A stretch of DNA of 6,590 nucleotides from Methanosarcina sp. (GTDB lineage: Archaea > Halobacteriota > Methanosarcinia > Methanosarcinales > Methanosarcinaceae), in assembly GCA_013331265.1 (NCBI GenBank), contig DUGS01000034.1, positions 315 through 6,904 of the forward strand, written 5' to 3'. Below are positions 1 to 6,167 of this stretch, one piece after another. Within the stretch, counting starts at the first letter, position 1. Each line of letters starts with the position of its first letter. A program made the position numbers and the translations under genes. The notes beneath the pieces were generated by a model. That model did no database searches and was not told where the DNA came from. It saw only the letters and a list, made by a program, of their open reading frames with translations.

Positions 1-2113
1 GGTTTTCATACATGGGGCTCTCTGCATTTCATATTCTGGGCAGTGCCTCCTGAGCAGCCTGATAGGAGGACGGAGCGGAAACAGGGGATACTGTGCTCAA
101 CCGTGCCGGAAAAAGTACAGGCTGTATTGCGATGGAAAACAGATCAAAACCAGCGGCAGTTATCTTTTGAGCCCGAAAGACCTTAATACGACCTCATGCC
201 TCGGAGCCATTATAGAAGCCGGAATAGAATCTTTCAAAATTGAAGGCAGGATGAAAAGGCCGGAATACGTTGCAGGAGTTGTCAGGATCTACCGCCGCCT
301 TATTGACAGATACATGAAAGACCCTGCCGGATATTCGGTTTCCGAAGAGGAACAGGAAACCCTTACTCAGCTTTTTAACCGCGGTTTTACCTCAGGTTAC
401 TTTTTTGAAAATCCGCGTGGAAAACTTATGAGCCGGGAAAACCCACATAACCGTGGAATTCCTGCAGGCACGGTTATAAGTTATGACAGGCGCAATAAAC
501 AGCTTCGTGTAAAACTCTCAAACTCCCTCCGCCTGGGAGATGGGATAATGGTCGAAAATGCCGAGACCCGGCCTGAAGATAAAGGAAAAATAATATCCTC
601 GATGTATACTGAAAAAGGCCCGGTATACAGCGCAGGAAAAGGCGAAGTCGTAGAAATTCCCTTTGACTCAAGGGCACCATCAGGAAGCACGGTTTACAGG
701 ACACATGATAAGAAGCTCATGGATTCACTCAAAAAAGAAAGCGAATCCGGAGCCCTGAGGACAAAGATCCCGACATATCTCACAGCAACCATTATTCCAG
801 GGAACCCTGCCAGGCTCGAGGTAAATGACAGCGATTCAAATGTAGTGACCGTTGAATCCGAATATCTTGTAGAAAAGGCAGAGAAACTACCAACCTCAAA
901 GGCTCAGATAGAAAAACAACTCACAAAGCTTGGAAACACTCTTTTTGAGGCATCTGAACTTAACATAATTACGGAAGGGGATATTTTCATTCCTGTAGGG
1001 CAGCTGAATGACCTGAGGACAAAGGCAGTATCTCAGCTTGAAGACCTGCGCATATTAAAATGGAAGCGGAAGCCTCTTGAGAATTTGCAGTTCCCTGTAC
1101 CCGGAGAAAAAAAGGCAGAAGAAATAAAGGAAACAGGAAAGACAACAGGATCAGAGAAAACAGGGAATATGGATGAAATAAAACCGCAGAACCTTCCAGA
1201 AAAGCCCTTACTTTCGGTTTCCGTATACTCTCTCGAAGGACTTGAAGGGGCCCTTGCAGGCGGGGCAGACTGTGTTTATTTTGGAGAAGGGCTTTTTAGA
1301 AAGCCAAAAGCAGCCGAAAAAGAGAAAAACTTCGAAGGAGAGGAAATTTCTGGTAGGGGCCTTGATTCTATTTTTGAAAGCGCTGCTCTGAAAACAAGAG
1401 CTGAAGGGAGAAAAATCTACTTCAATACTCCGAAAATAATGAAGGACTCAGAGATTAAACATGTGGAAGAACTTCTCTTGCGTGCAGAAAAATTCGGAGC
1501 TGACGGAGTCCTTGTTTCAAACCTGGGGACATTTAACCTCGCAAAAGAAAAAGGGATGCCTTGCATTGCAGACAGTCCCCTGAATATTTATAACGGTTAT
1601 ACCTTTGCCCTCCTTCTGGAAAAAGGAGCAGAAATAGCTGTCCTTTCTCCCGAATTGACGCTTAAAGAGATCAAAGAAGTGGCTTCTTACGGGCCCGCAG
1701 AATGCATTGTGCACGGCCGCCTCGAACTGATGGAATCCGAACACTGCCTTGCAGGCGGGCTTCTCGGGAAAGGAGGAAAACAGTGCAGTGCTCCCTGTAG
1801 TTCAGGAAACTTTAAGCTGGTTGATGAGAAGAATTACGAGTTTCCCCTGTTCATGGACTACCAGTGCAGGACTCATCTCCTGAACTCAAGATCCCTCTGC
1901 ATGCTTGAATATGTCCCTTCACTTATCGAAAGCGGGATTTCAAGCCTGAGGATCGAGACACTGGGAATGGACGATGCAGAAGAAATCAAAAGGATTACGG
2001 AAAAATACAGAAAAGCTATTGACGCTTATAAGACCGGAGACAGGGCAAAGGAAAAATGTGAGGACCTGGGAAAGGGGTTTACCACAGGGCATTACTTCAG
2101 GGGTGTGCAGTAA
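1..2113 (+). CDS. Peptidase U32 family protein with DUF3656-like middle and duplicated U32 module (5'-truncated by window)
   Basis: The open frame starts at base 2 with no start codon, so the N-terminus lies outside the window; 703 residues are visible. The leucine codon TTG at 167 is internal and is not the start. Window residues 2-19 (FIHGALC, then SGQC and LLSS) match the U32 family signature. Cysteines at 8, 15, 31 and 35 form a C-x6-C cluster plus CAQPC. LSPKDL and KIEGRMKRPEY (about 79-89) follow, then a DUF3656-like beta-rich middle (about 150-355) and a charged low-complexity linker. A second U32-like half begins near 404 (GGADCVYFGE) with cysteines at 582, 595, 599 and 622 (HC-x12-C-x3-C, then QCR). 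GFTSGYFF and GFTTGHYF end the two halves, which suggests internal duplication. Characterised relatives (RlhA, TrhP, UbiU/UbiV) bind Fe-S clusters and take part in RNA modification or ubiquinone hydroxylation, so a protease role is doubtful. The substrate here is unknown. The stop is TAA. Confidence 0.9.
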   Translation, partial: VFIHGALCISYSGQCLLSSLIGGRSGNRGYCAQPCRKKYRLYCDGKQIKTSGSYLLSPKDLNTTSCLGAIIEAGIESFKIEGRMKRPEYVAGVVRIYRRLIDRYMKDPAGYSVSEEEQETLTQLFNRGFTSGYFFENPRGKLMSRENPHNRGIPAGTVISYDRRNKQLRVKLSNSLRLGDGIMVENAETRPEDKGKIISSMYTEKGPVYSAGKGEVVEIPFDSRAPSGSTVYRTHDKKLMDSLKKESESGALRTKIPTYLTATIIPGNPARLEVNDSDSNVVTVESEYLVEKAEKLPTSKAQIEKQLTKLGNTLFEASELNIITEGDIFIPVGQLNDLRTKAVSQLEDLRILKWKRKPLENLQFPVPGEKKAEEIKETGKTTGSEKTGNMDEIKPQNLPEKPLLSVSVYSLEGLEGALAGGADCVYFGEGLFRKPKAAEKEKNFEGEEISGRGLDSIFESAALKTRAEGRKIYFNTPKIMKDSEIKHVEELLLRAEKFGADGVLVSNLGTFNLAKEKGMPCIADSPLNIYNGYTFALLLEKGAEIAVLSPELTLKEIKEVASYGPAECIVHGRLELMESEHCLAGGLLGKGGKQCSAPCSSGNFKLVDEKNYEFPLFMDYQCRTHLLNSRSLCMLEYVPSLIESGISSLRIETLGMDDAEEIKRITEKYRKAIDAYKTGDRAKEKCEDLGKGFTTGHYFRGVQ

Positions 2114-2122
2114 GGGGTTAAG

Positions 2123-2130
2123 GGAGGTGA
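2123..2130 (+). promoter_or_regulatory. Shine-Dalgarno site of the DNPH1-like gene
   Basis: GGAGGTGA is a full-length anti-16S match, placed 6 bases before the ATG at 2137. It fixes that start. It lies in the short gap after the U32 stop codon, which supports translation from a shared transcript. Confidence 0.85.
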
Positions 2131-2136
2131 AAAGGA

Positions 2137-2586
2137 ATGGAAAAAAGCATATTTCCTGGACAGAAAAAACCGAAAATTTTCCTTTCGGGCTCAATCCGGG
2201 GAGGAAGACAGTTACTTGAGACATACCGGTTTATGTACGGCGCCCTCGGAGAAGCAGGAGCGGAAGTGCTCAGCTGGCATGTTGCAGACCCTGAGCTTGA
2301 AGAAAAAGAATCAAAAATGACTGAACAGGAGATTTATGATAGAGATATGGGTCTGCTTGCAAAAAGCGATGCACTTATTGCAGAGGTGACAGTACCGTCC
2401 ACGGGTGTGGGCTATGAAATATGCAGGGCGCTTGCCCGGAAAATCCCGGTTCTCTGCCTTCACAGACCTGATGCGGTAGTTTCTGCAATGGTGCTCGGTA
2501 ACCCTGATCCCTTGATGGAGGTCAGGACATATTCAAACAAGACAGCACTTAAAGAAATTATTGTTGGATATATCCTGGCTCTTTGA
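2137..2586 (+). CDS. 2'-deoxynucleoside 5'-monophosphate N-hydrolase, DNPH1/Rcl-like (nucleoside 2-deoxyribosyltransferase family)
   Basis: The protein has 149 residues, close to mammalian DNPH1/Rcl, and can be aligned with it by eye along most of its length. Residues 14-24 (IFLSGSIRGGR) form the phosphate-binding loop. HVADPELEEKE (49-58) matches the HVA..EL segment. D70 corresponds to the conserved Asp of the EQDLEWL region. EVTVPSTGVGYE (83-94) carries the conserved Ser88 and the catalytic Glu94. Family knowledge: these enzymes cut the N-glycosidic bond of deoxynucleoside monophosphates, giving a free base and deoxyribose 5-phosphate. The SIRGGR loop and the PS.GVGYE motif favour DNPH1 over the broader nucleoside deoxyribosyltransferases, but the exact substrate cannot be read from sequence. 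It is cytosolic, with no signal peptide. It starts 23 bases after the U32 gene, so the two are likely co-transcribed; no functional link is obvious. The stop is TGA. Confidence 0.88.
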   Translation: MEKSIFPGQKKPKIFLSGSIRGGRQLLETYRFMYGALGEAGAEVLSWHVADPELEEKESKMTEQEIYDRDMGLLAKSDALIAEVTVPSTGVGYEICRALARKIPVLCLHRPDAVVSAMVLGNPDPLMEVRTYSNKTALKEIIVGYILAL

Positions 2587-2620
2587 GGAAAAAAGCGCCT
2601 TAAAATGGCGTTTTCTCCTT
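2585..2620 (+). terminator. Hairpin just after the DNPH1-like gene
   Basis: The left arm 2585-2599 (GAGGAAAAAAGCGCC) pairs with the right arm 2607-2620 (GGCGTTTTCTCCTT) across a 7-base loop, with one bulged G, one A-C mismatch and a terminal G-T pair. It overlaps the stop codon of the upstream gene. No long T-tract follows, so it may act as a 3'-end stabilising structure rather than a classical archaeal T-tract terminator. Confidence 0.55.
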
Positions 2621-2654
2621 AAATAAAAGAGGTCAGAAGCTATTTTCAAGCACA

Positions 2655-2670
2655 TTTGATATAAATTTTT
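2655..2670 (+). promoter_or_regulatory. Distal TATA-box candidate for the BofA-like gene
   Basis: TTTGATATAAATTTTT resembles an archaeal box A. A start about 25 bases downstream would give a leader of roughly 50 bases before the ATG at 2738. That leader has no clear Shine-Dalgarno site. Confidence 0.35.
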
Positions 2671-2702
2671 AAAATGTCATAACTGTTTCATAAAACTCAG
2701 TG

Positions 2703-2716
2703 ATAAATATAAATAA
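2703..2716 (+). promoter_or_regulatory. Proximal TATA box of the BofA-like gene; implies a leaderless mRNA
   Basis: ATAAATATAAATAA is a strong box A centred about 28 bases before the ATG at 2738. Archaeal transcription usually starts 22-27 bases after box A, so the mRNA would begin at or just before the start codon. This fits the absence of any GGAGG-like site upstream. Confidence 0.55.
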
Positions 2717-2737
2717 TTTGAACCCTATGTATAATTT

Positions 2738-2995
2738 ATGGTAGTTGAATTTACCGAAATCTTAGTATTGATTCTGGCAGCTATAGCAGCATTTGTGCTG
2801 TATAAGGTCCTCAAGACTGCCACCAGCCTTGCAGTAAATGCAGTTCTTGGGGTCTTAACCCTGATCGTAGCAAAGTTTTTGCTGGGACTTGAAATAGCAA
2901 TCACCTGGATAGCAGTCCTGATCTGTGCAATCGGAGGAATTTTTGGAGCCCTTGTGATAATCGTGCTCAATTACCTTAAGATAGCCTTTGTATGA
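2738..2995 (+). CDS. Small membrane protein, BofA-like (pro-sigmaK processing inhibitor family)
   Basis: The 85-residue product is almost entirely hydrophobic. A first membrane segment covers about residues 6-23. After a short polar stretch (KVLKTATS), residues 31-77 contain the family pattern: NAVLG near 34-38, a hydrophobic run ending in KFLLG, then ITWIAVLICAIGGIFGALVIIVL. The asparagine-glycine turn and the central GG..G are typical of BofA-like proteins (PF07441), which in Bacillus regulate an intramembrane protease during sporulation. Archaea do not sporulate and have no sigma-K, so only the membrane scaffold is likely conserved; the role here is unknown. The gene stands alone, with its own promoter and no visible ribosome binding site, and converges on the methyltransferase gene. 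The assignment is by motif pattern, not by search. Confidence 0.75.
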   Translation: MVVEFTEILVLILAAIAAFVLYKVLKTATSLAVNAVLGVLTLIVAKFLLGLEIAITWIAVLICAIGGIFGALVIIVLNYLKIAFV

Positions 2996-3061
2996 AAATA
3001 GAAAATTAATAAAGTCGTGTAGAGGATCTGAAACGGCAGAAGAAGGGAGTTAAAAGGTTCA

Positions 3062-3080
3062 GAAAAAATCGGAATCAAAA
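3062..3080 (-). terminator. T-rich termination region for the lysK-methyltransferase transcript
   Basis: Read on the minus strand directly after the methyltransferase stop, the sequence is TTTGATTTTGATTCCGATTTTTT, i.e. three T-tracts ending in six Ts (3063-3068). Clustered T-tracts without a hairpin are the usual archaeal termination signal. Confidence 0.5.
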
Positions 3081-3746
3081 TCAAAGTTTCCGGAAAACTC
3101 CCCTGACCATATGCCGTTGATAAGATTTCCCTCTAAAAATTTTCTCTTTTATTATGTTTTTCAGCTCAAGGGTTTCAAATCCGCAGAAAAGTTCCTTTAC
3201 CTCTTCTTCGGTAAAATAATGGTAAATTATACCGTTTTGCCGGGCAAAAGTTTTTTCTTCAAAAGGGTTTGAAGGTTCTCCTCCACAGCGCATATCTTCA
3301 CAGCCGAAAGCCTCGAAAAAAATAAAACCGCCGCTGTTGAGCAGACGGGAGAATTCCCTGACAGCAACTTCCCGTTCTTCTTTAAAAAGATGTTGGAGTA
3401 CCCCATAACAGATTATTCCGTCAAATGACCCGGATTTGAAAGGAAGGGTATGCACACTTGCCCCAACGTGTTCTGCAAACCTGTGGCTTCTTGCAAGCTG
3501 CGCGCGGGAACTGCAAAGAGCCGTTAAAGAAACATCAACCCCAATAACATCGTAATGCTTTGAAAGCTCTCCAAGGTACCTCCCGTTCCCTGAGCCTGCA
3601 TCAAGAATTCTCACTCCCGGGGCAAGGTAAGCCTTAAGGCTCCTTATAGATGCAGGGCCTCCCCATTTGAGATGGGCATATTCCTTATCCCAGGCAAGAA
3701 AGTGCGTTTTTGAAGAAACTGAAGGGCTTTCCATTGACCTATCCAT
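3081..3746 (-). CDS. Class I SAM-dependent methyltransferase
   Basis: The protein has 221 residues and a Rossmann-type methyltransferase core. Motif I, ILDAGSGNGR, lies at residues 47-56. The acidic residue that would bind the SAM ribose is D71 (IGVDVS). The SFDGIICYGVLQHL strand and helix lie at 107-120, and LLNSGGFIFFEAF at 135-147. The C-terminal third, with YHYFTEEEVKELF (175-187) and a basic tail, is common in small methyltransferases of this type and gives no substrate. DNA, tRNA, protein or small-molecule targets are all possible. The first ATG directly abuts GGGAG, which is too close for a good ribosome site; the ATG of Met5 (3732-3734) is about 12 bases from GGGAG and may be the true start. 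It lies 26 bases after lysK on the same strand, so co-transcription and a translation-related target are plausible but unproven. Confidence 0.88.
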   Translation of the reverse strand: MDRSMESPSVSSKTHFLAWDKEYAHLKWGGPASIRSLKAYLAPGVRILDAGSGNGRYLGELSKHYDVIGVDVSLTALCSSRAQLARSHRFAEHVGASVHTLPFKSGSFDGIICYGVLQHLFKEEREVAVREFSRLLNSGGFIFFEAFGCEDMRCGGEPSNPFEEKTFARQNGIIYHYFTEEEVKELFCGFETLELKNIIKEKIFRGKSYQRHMVRGVFRKL

Positions 3747-3772
3747 CTCCCTTATTTCTGCCGTGCCTTTTT

Positions 3773-5386
3773 TCAGGCTCGCTTCTCAGGGCTGTATGTT
3801 GAAGCTTCCCTGAAACGAGTTATCAGGAAGTCCTCTTCAAAAGAAGATAAGAACCAGCCAGCTTTAGGTCCCGAGCTCTGCCCGAGAATTGAGATATAAA
3901 TTGCTTTGAAAAGGTCTTTAGGGCCTACCTGTGGAGACTGCATATTTAATTTTTCCCCAATCAACCGGTTCAGCTCAGAACCTTCATTTTTTGCGGAATA
4001 AACCAGCATATGGTATTCTTCTCCGCTGATTTTGCCTTTTGCTTCGATAAGGTCTGCAAACGACCCAAGGAAAGCTTTCTGGAGTTCAGAAAGGGTTGCC
4101 ACCTGTACGGGCACCTTTTCTTTTACGCTGAATTTCGCAAACGGAGGGGCATAGAGTTCAAGCCATCTTGATACATTATCCACAAGTTCCCGGATGCATT
4201 TTTCATCCTCAATTGAAAAGCCTGAGCGCTTCACTATCTGCAGGATCTGCTCGAAATTTCCTCTGGCAACCTGGAAAATAGTCACCATTTGCTTGAAAGG
4301 AATTTCAGGATGGCAGATACCGGTAGCCCTGGACAATTCATAGATTCTCTTTTCAAAGTCCCCAAGGGACGGGTCATTATCCCGGAACTTCTCCCTGAGC
4401 TTCTCGTACTCGTCCACCATGTTGAGAAGAGGCTGCCCTGGGTCGAATTGAATATGCTTTTCAGGCTTTGTGCGTATGATCAGGTAGCGGAGAACTTCAG
4501 GAGGCACGACCTCAAGCATATCCGAAATAGAGACAACAACTCCCGTGGAAGAAGACATTGCCCCCTGCTTTCCAAGCATTATCCACTCGTAGACTACAGG
4601 ATAAGGCGGCTCGTGCCCATAGATTTCCCGGACTATCCGCTTTCCGGTATCATAAGAGCCGCCTCTTGAGGCATGATCTTTTCCGAAAGGCTCGACAGTT
4701 ACTCCAAGCACAGCCCAGCGGGCAGGCCAGTCCACTCTCCAGGTAAGCTTACCCCCTCCTGCCATAGGGACTGTCCCTGAGTGCCCGCAGGAGCAGACAT
4801 AATCAACAGTTTCGGCTTTCGGGTCAAACCCCGTTACCTTTGTGGTTGTGATTTTCCCGCATTCGTTACAGCGAGGATTGAAGGGGCTCCATTCATCAGC
4901 CACGGTTTTGCCTGAAACCTCTTCAAGGATCTTTGCAATTTCATCTCTTTTTACAAGGGCAGTTTTTATCGCTTCTGTATACATCCCTGCCCTGTACATT
5001 TCATCTGCCCTGTAGACTTCAGGGTTGATACCCAGACGCCTTAGAGCTTCAAGGAAAGGTTTCAGAAAATGCTCGGCATAGTTTGCACATTCCCCACATG
5101 GGCAGGGAACTTCGGAAATAGGTTTTCCAACATGTTCAGCATAACTTTCGGGAAGGAAAGGATAAACCTTGCGCAGAGGGTCGTAGTTGTCTGCAATATA
5201 GATAAAACGGGCATCTGCTCCCCTATCGAGAAGAGCTCGATAAGCAGCATCAGCAGTCACTACCTCTCTCATATTGCCTATATGGATATGTCCTGAGGGA
5301 GTGATTCCTGTGGCAACAAGGTGTTTGTCACTCTTATTTAACACGTCTCCGGCTATAACGTCTGCCCAGTGAATTGTGTCAGCCAT
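3773..5386 (-). CDS. lysK: Class I lysyl-tRNA synthetase (LysRS1)
   Basis: LysRS1 attaches lysine to tRNA-Lys in the cytosol using the class I Rossmann fold found in most archaea. With the start at 5386 it has 537 residues, the usual size. The ATP-binding HIGH-type motif is HIHIGN (33-38). The KMSKS-type motif is AMSSS (276-280). Two cysteine groups, CPCGEC (95-100) and C-x2-C...C-x-C (173-200), look like zinc-binding elements. RVDWPARWAVLGV (217-229) and EPFGKDHASRGGSYD (232-246) are typical of the active-site region. The frame is open for 16 codons upstream to 5434, but GGTGAG lies 5-6 bases before the ATG at 5384-5386, and MADTIHWADVIA is the expected N-terminus. Methanosarcina usually also has a class II LysRS; a LysRS1-LysRS2 pair was once proposed to charge tRNA-Pyl, and genetic work later showed this is not essential. 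No damage is seen. Confidence 0.97.
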   Translation of the reverse strand: MADTIHWADVIAGDVLNKSDKHLVATGITPSGHIHIGNMREVVTADAAYRALLDRGADARFIYIADNYDPLRKVYPFLPESYAEHVGKPISEVPCPCGECANYAEHFLKPFLEALRRLGINPEVYRADEMYRAGMYTEAIKTALVKRDEIAKILEEVSGKTVADEWSPFNPRCNECGKITTTKVTGFDPKAETVDYVCSCGHSGTVPMAGGGKLTWRVDWPARWAVLGVTVEPFGKDHASRGGSYDTGKRIVREIYGHEPPYPVVYEWIMLGKQGAMSSSTGVVVSISDMLEVVPPEVLRYLIIRTKPEKHIQFDPGQPLLNMVDEYEKLREKFRDNDPSLGDFEKRIYELSRATGICHPEIPFKQMVTIFQVARGNFEQILQIVKRSGFSIEDEKCIRELVDNVSRWLELYAPPFAKFSVKEKVPVQVATLSELQKAFLGSFADLIEAKGKISGEEYHMLVYSAKNEGSELNRLIGEKLNMQSPQVGPKDLFKAIYISILGQSSGPKAGWFLSSFEEDFLITRFREASTYSPEKRA

Positions 5387-5390
5387 AATT

Positions 5391-5396
5391 CTCACC
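5391..5396 (-). promoter_or_regulatory. Shine-Dalgarno site deciding the lysK start
   Basis: GGTGAG on the minus strand stands just before the ATG at 5384-5386 (GGTGA, then 5 bases). No comparable site precedes the upstream in-frame ATG at 5434, so the 16-codon N-terminal extension is rejected. Confidence 0.8.
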
Positions 5397-5497
5397 AGAA
5401 TTTTGGGTAACTGTAGAGTCAGGTATGAGAACAAGAAATCAGGATCTTTTCATGCATACATCTACAGATTGGGTTTTCTGCATAATTATCGTATCGA

Positions 5498-5512
5498 CTA
5501 ATAAACTTTGGG
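5498..5512 (-). promoter_or_regulatory. Candidate lysK promoter (BRE plus TATA box)
   Basis: On the minus strand CCCAAAGTTTATTAG combines a purine-rich BRE-like stretch with a TTTATTAG box. Transcription would start near 5476-5480, leaving a leader of about 90 bases before lysK. The box is not a perfect consensus, and the stronger element at 5697-5715 is an alternative with a leader of about 300 bases. Confidence 0.35.
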
Positions 5513-5654
5513 CTGGCAATGAAAAAAAGAAAGGGCAAAAAAGAGAGAATTGACTCAAGGAGACAAAAAAGGAAAAAAATAATGGAGGTTCAAAGGCAAA
5601 TCTTCACAGGAGTCTGCAGAATTACAGAGACTTAAAAATGGCACTTTTTTTTTA

Positions 5655-5680
5655 GGCAAATCAAGTAAATTTGATTTACC
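5655..5680. repeat. Inverted repeat, possible operator or RNA hairpin
   Basis: GGCAAATCAA (5655-5664) and TTGATTTACC (5671-5680) are complementary except for one pair (C5657/A5678), separated by GTAAAT. A second, mutually exclusive palindrome, GTAAAT-TTG-ATTTAC (5665-5679), overlaps it. It lies 17 bases from the TATA element at 5697-5715 and directly after nine Ts, so it could be a regulator-binding site. Confidence 0.6.
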
Positions 5681-5696
5681 AAAGAATAAAAGCACG

Positions 5697-5715
5697 TATA
5701 AATATATAAATTTAT
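5697..5715. promoter_or_regulatory. Strong, nearly symmetrical TATA element
   Basis: TATAAATATATAAATTTAT contains a perfect 10-base palindrome, ATAAATTTAT (5706-5715), so it could recruit TBP in either direction. Toward the plus strand, transcription would begin near 5730-5740 with no open gene ahead. Toward the minus strand it would begin near 5675-5685, inside the inverted repeat, and read toward lysK. Confidence 0.5.
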
Positions 5716-6057
5716 CGTATATAGTAGGTTAAGTCATTAAAAAGAAGCTAAGTAAAGAACAACCTGGCTGAAAACAAGCTGTGTGGAGATCAGGATTAAC
5801 ATTATTGATGTATGGAAGAAAAACCTGCAGATTAGAAAAACGAGAAAAAAGACTGTATAAAAATAAAATTTGATCTATAATGAGATTCAATCAAAAATAT
5901 TAAAGAGGAAAATGAAAAGTGCAGCAAGAGATAGTTGTCATTATCAATGAAGAACTTTAGGATCCATTAAAGGCCTCAAGAGCTATTATCAGTCAATACT
6001 GTTTCCGAATTTGTTATATAGAACAGTTTTCCGCCCTGTAAAGTTTAATATAATATA

Positions 6058-6108
6058 GAAGGAGGCAGGCATATACCCAGAATGCAGGGTTATACCTGAT
6101 ACTCCTTC
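6058..6108 (-). terminator. Long hairpin downstream of mtbB
   Basis: GAAGGAG (6058-6064) pairs with CTCCTTC (6102-6108). CAGG (6066-6069) pairs with CCTG (6095-6098). ATACCC-type arms (6071-6078 and 6087-6093) pair with one bulge around an 8-base loop. That makes about 18 pairs in all. It lies 60 bases after the mtbB stop and probably marks or protects the 3' end of that transcript. On the plus strand it would be followed by T-tracts and could instead terminate a plus-strand RNA. Confidence 0.55.
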
Positions 6109-6117
6109 AGTAGTTTA

Positions 6118-6162
6118 CTTTTTAAGTGACCGTTTTTTAAGTGACCGTTTTTTAAGTGACTT
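6118..6162. repeat. Three tandem 15-bp repeats with T-tracts
   Basis: The unit TTTTTTAAGTGACCG occurs three times at exact 15-base spacing: 6118-6132 (first base C), 6133-6147, and 6148-6162 (last two bases TT). It ends 5 bases before the mtbB stop codon. The plus strand carries T-runs of 5, 6, 6 and 5 (6119-6123, 6133-6138, 6148-6153, 6161-6165), which would suit an archaeal terminator for transcription running toward mtbB. Confidence 0.9.
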
Positions 6163-6167
6163 TTTCT

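Larger units (their letters stand above)
5513..6057 (+). other. Long AT-rich intergenic region without a convincing protein gene
   Basis: Both strands carry only very short frames (at most about 31 codons) without family features. The stretch 5520-5580 is purine-rich on the plus strand. A 9-T run (5645-5653), an inverted repeat (5655-5680) and a strong TATA element (5697-5715) cluster in the middle. From 5730 to 6057 there is AT-rich sequence, with ACTGTT (5998-6003) and AACAGT (6022-6027) as a weak inverted pair. No tRNA or rRNA is recognised. The region may hold regulatory sites or an untranslated RNA. Confidence 0.6.

Noticed and set aside
474..704. Minus-strand ORFs within the U32 gene (also 481-690, 1517-1744, 1940-2224)
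   Set aside because: They are antisense to a well-supported coding frame and show no family motifs.
167..2113. U32 gene starting at the TTG at 167
   Set aside because: The same frame is open to base 2 and encodes the conserved U32 cysteine signature upstream, so the gene begins before the window.
1974..2219. Plus-strand 81-residue ORF bridging U32 and DNPH1-like genes
   Set aside because: It is out of frame with both supported genes and its sequence looks like a frame-shifted reading of them.
4289..5296. ORFs in other frames within lysK (4289-4669, 4558-4746, 5062-5250, 5069-5296)
   Set aside because: They overlap the strongly conserved LysRS1 frame and carry no recognisable domain.
5387..5434. 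16-residue N-terminal extension of LysRS1
   Set aside because: No ribosome site precedes the upstream ATG, while GGTGAG sits correctly before the ATG at 5386, and the family N-terminus fits there.
5585..5600. GGTTCAAAGG as a tRNA T-arm
   Set aside because: No acceptor, D or anticodon stems can be drawn around it.
5582..5635. 17-codon plus-strand ORF beginning MEVQRQ
   Set aside because: Too short, with no supporting promoter; the GGAGG-like bases lie inside it rather than upstream.
5781..5873. Small plus-strand ORF (GTG at 5781 or ATG at 5808, ending at 5873)
   Set aside because: At most 30 residues, rich in Lys and Arg as expected from AT/purine-rich spacer, with no recognisable motif or good ribosome site spacing.
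6118..6162. The tandem repeats as a CRISPR array
   Set aside because: The units are directly adjacent 15-mers with no spacers; CRISPR repeats are longer and separated by unique spacers.
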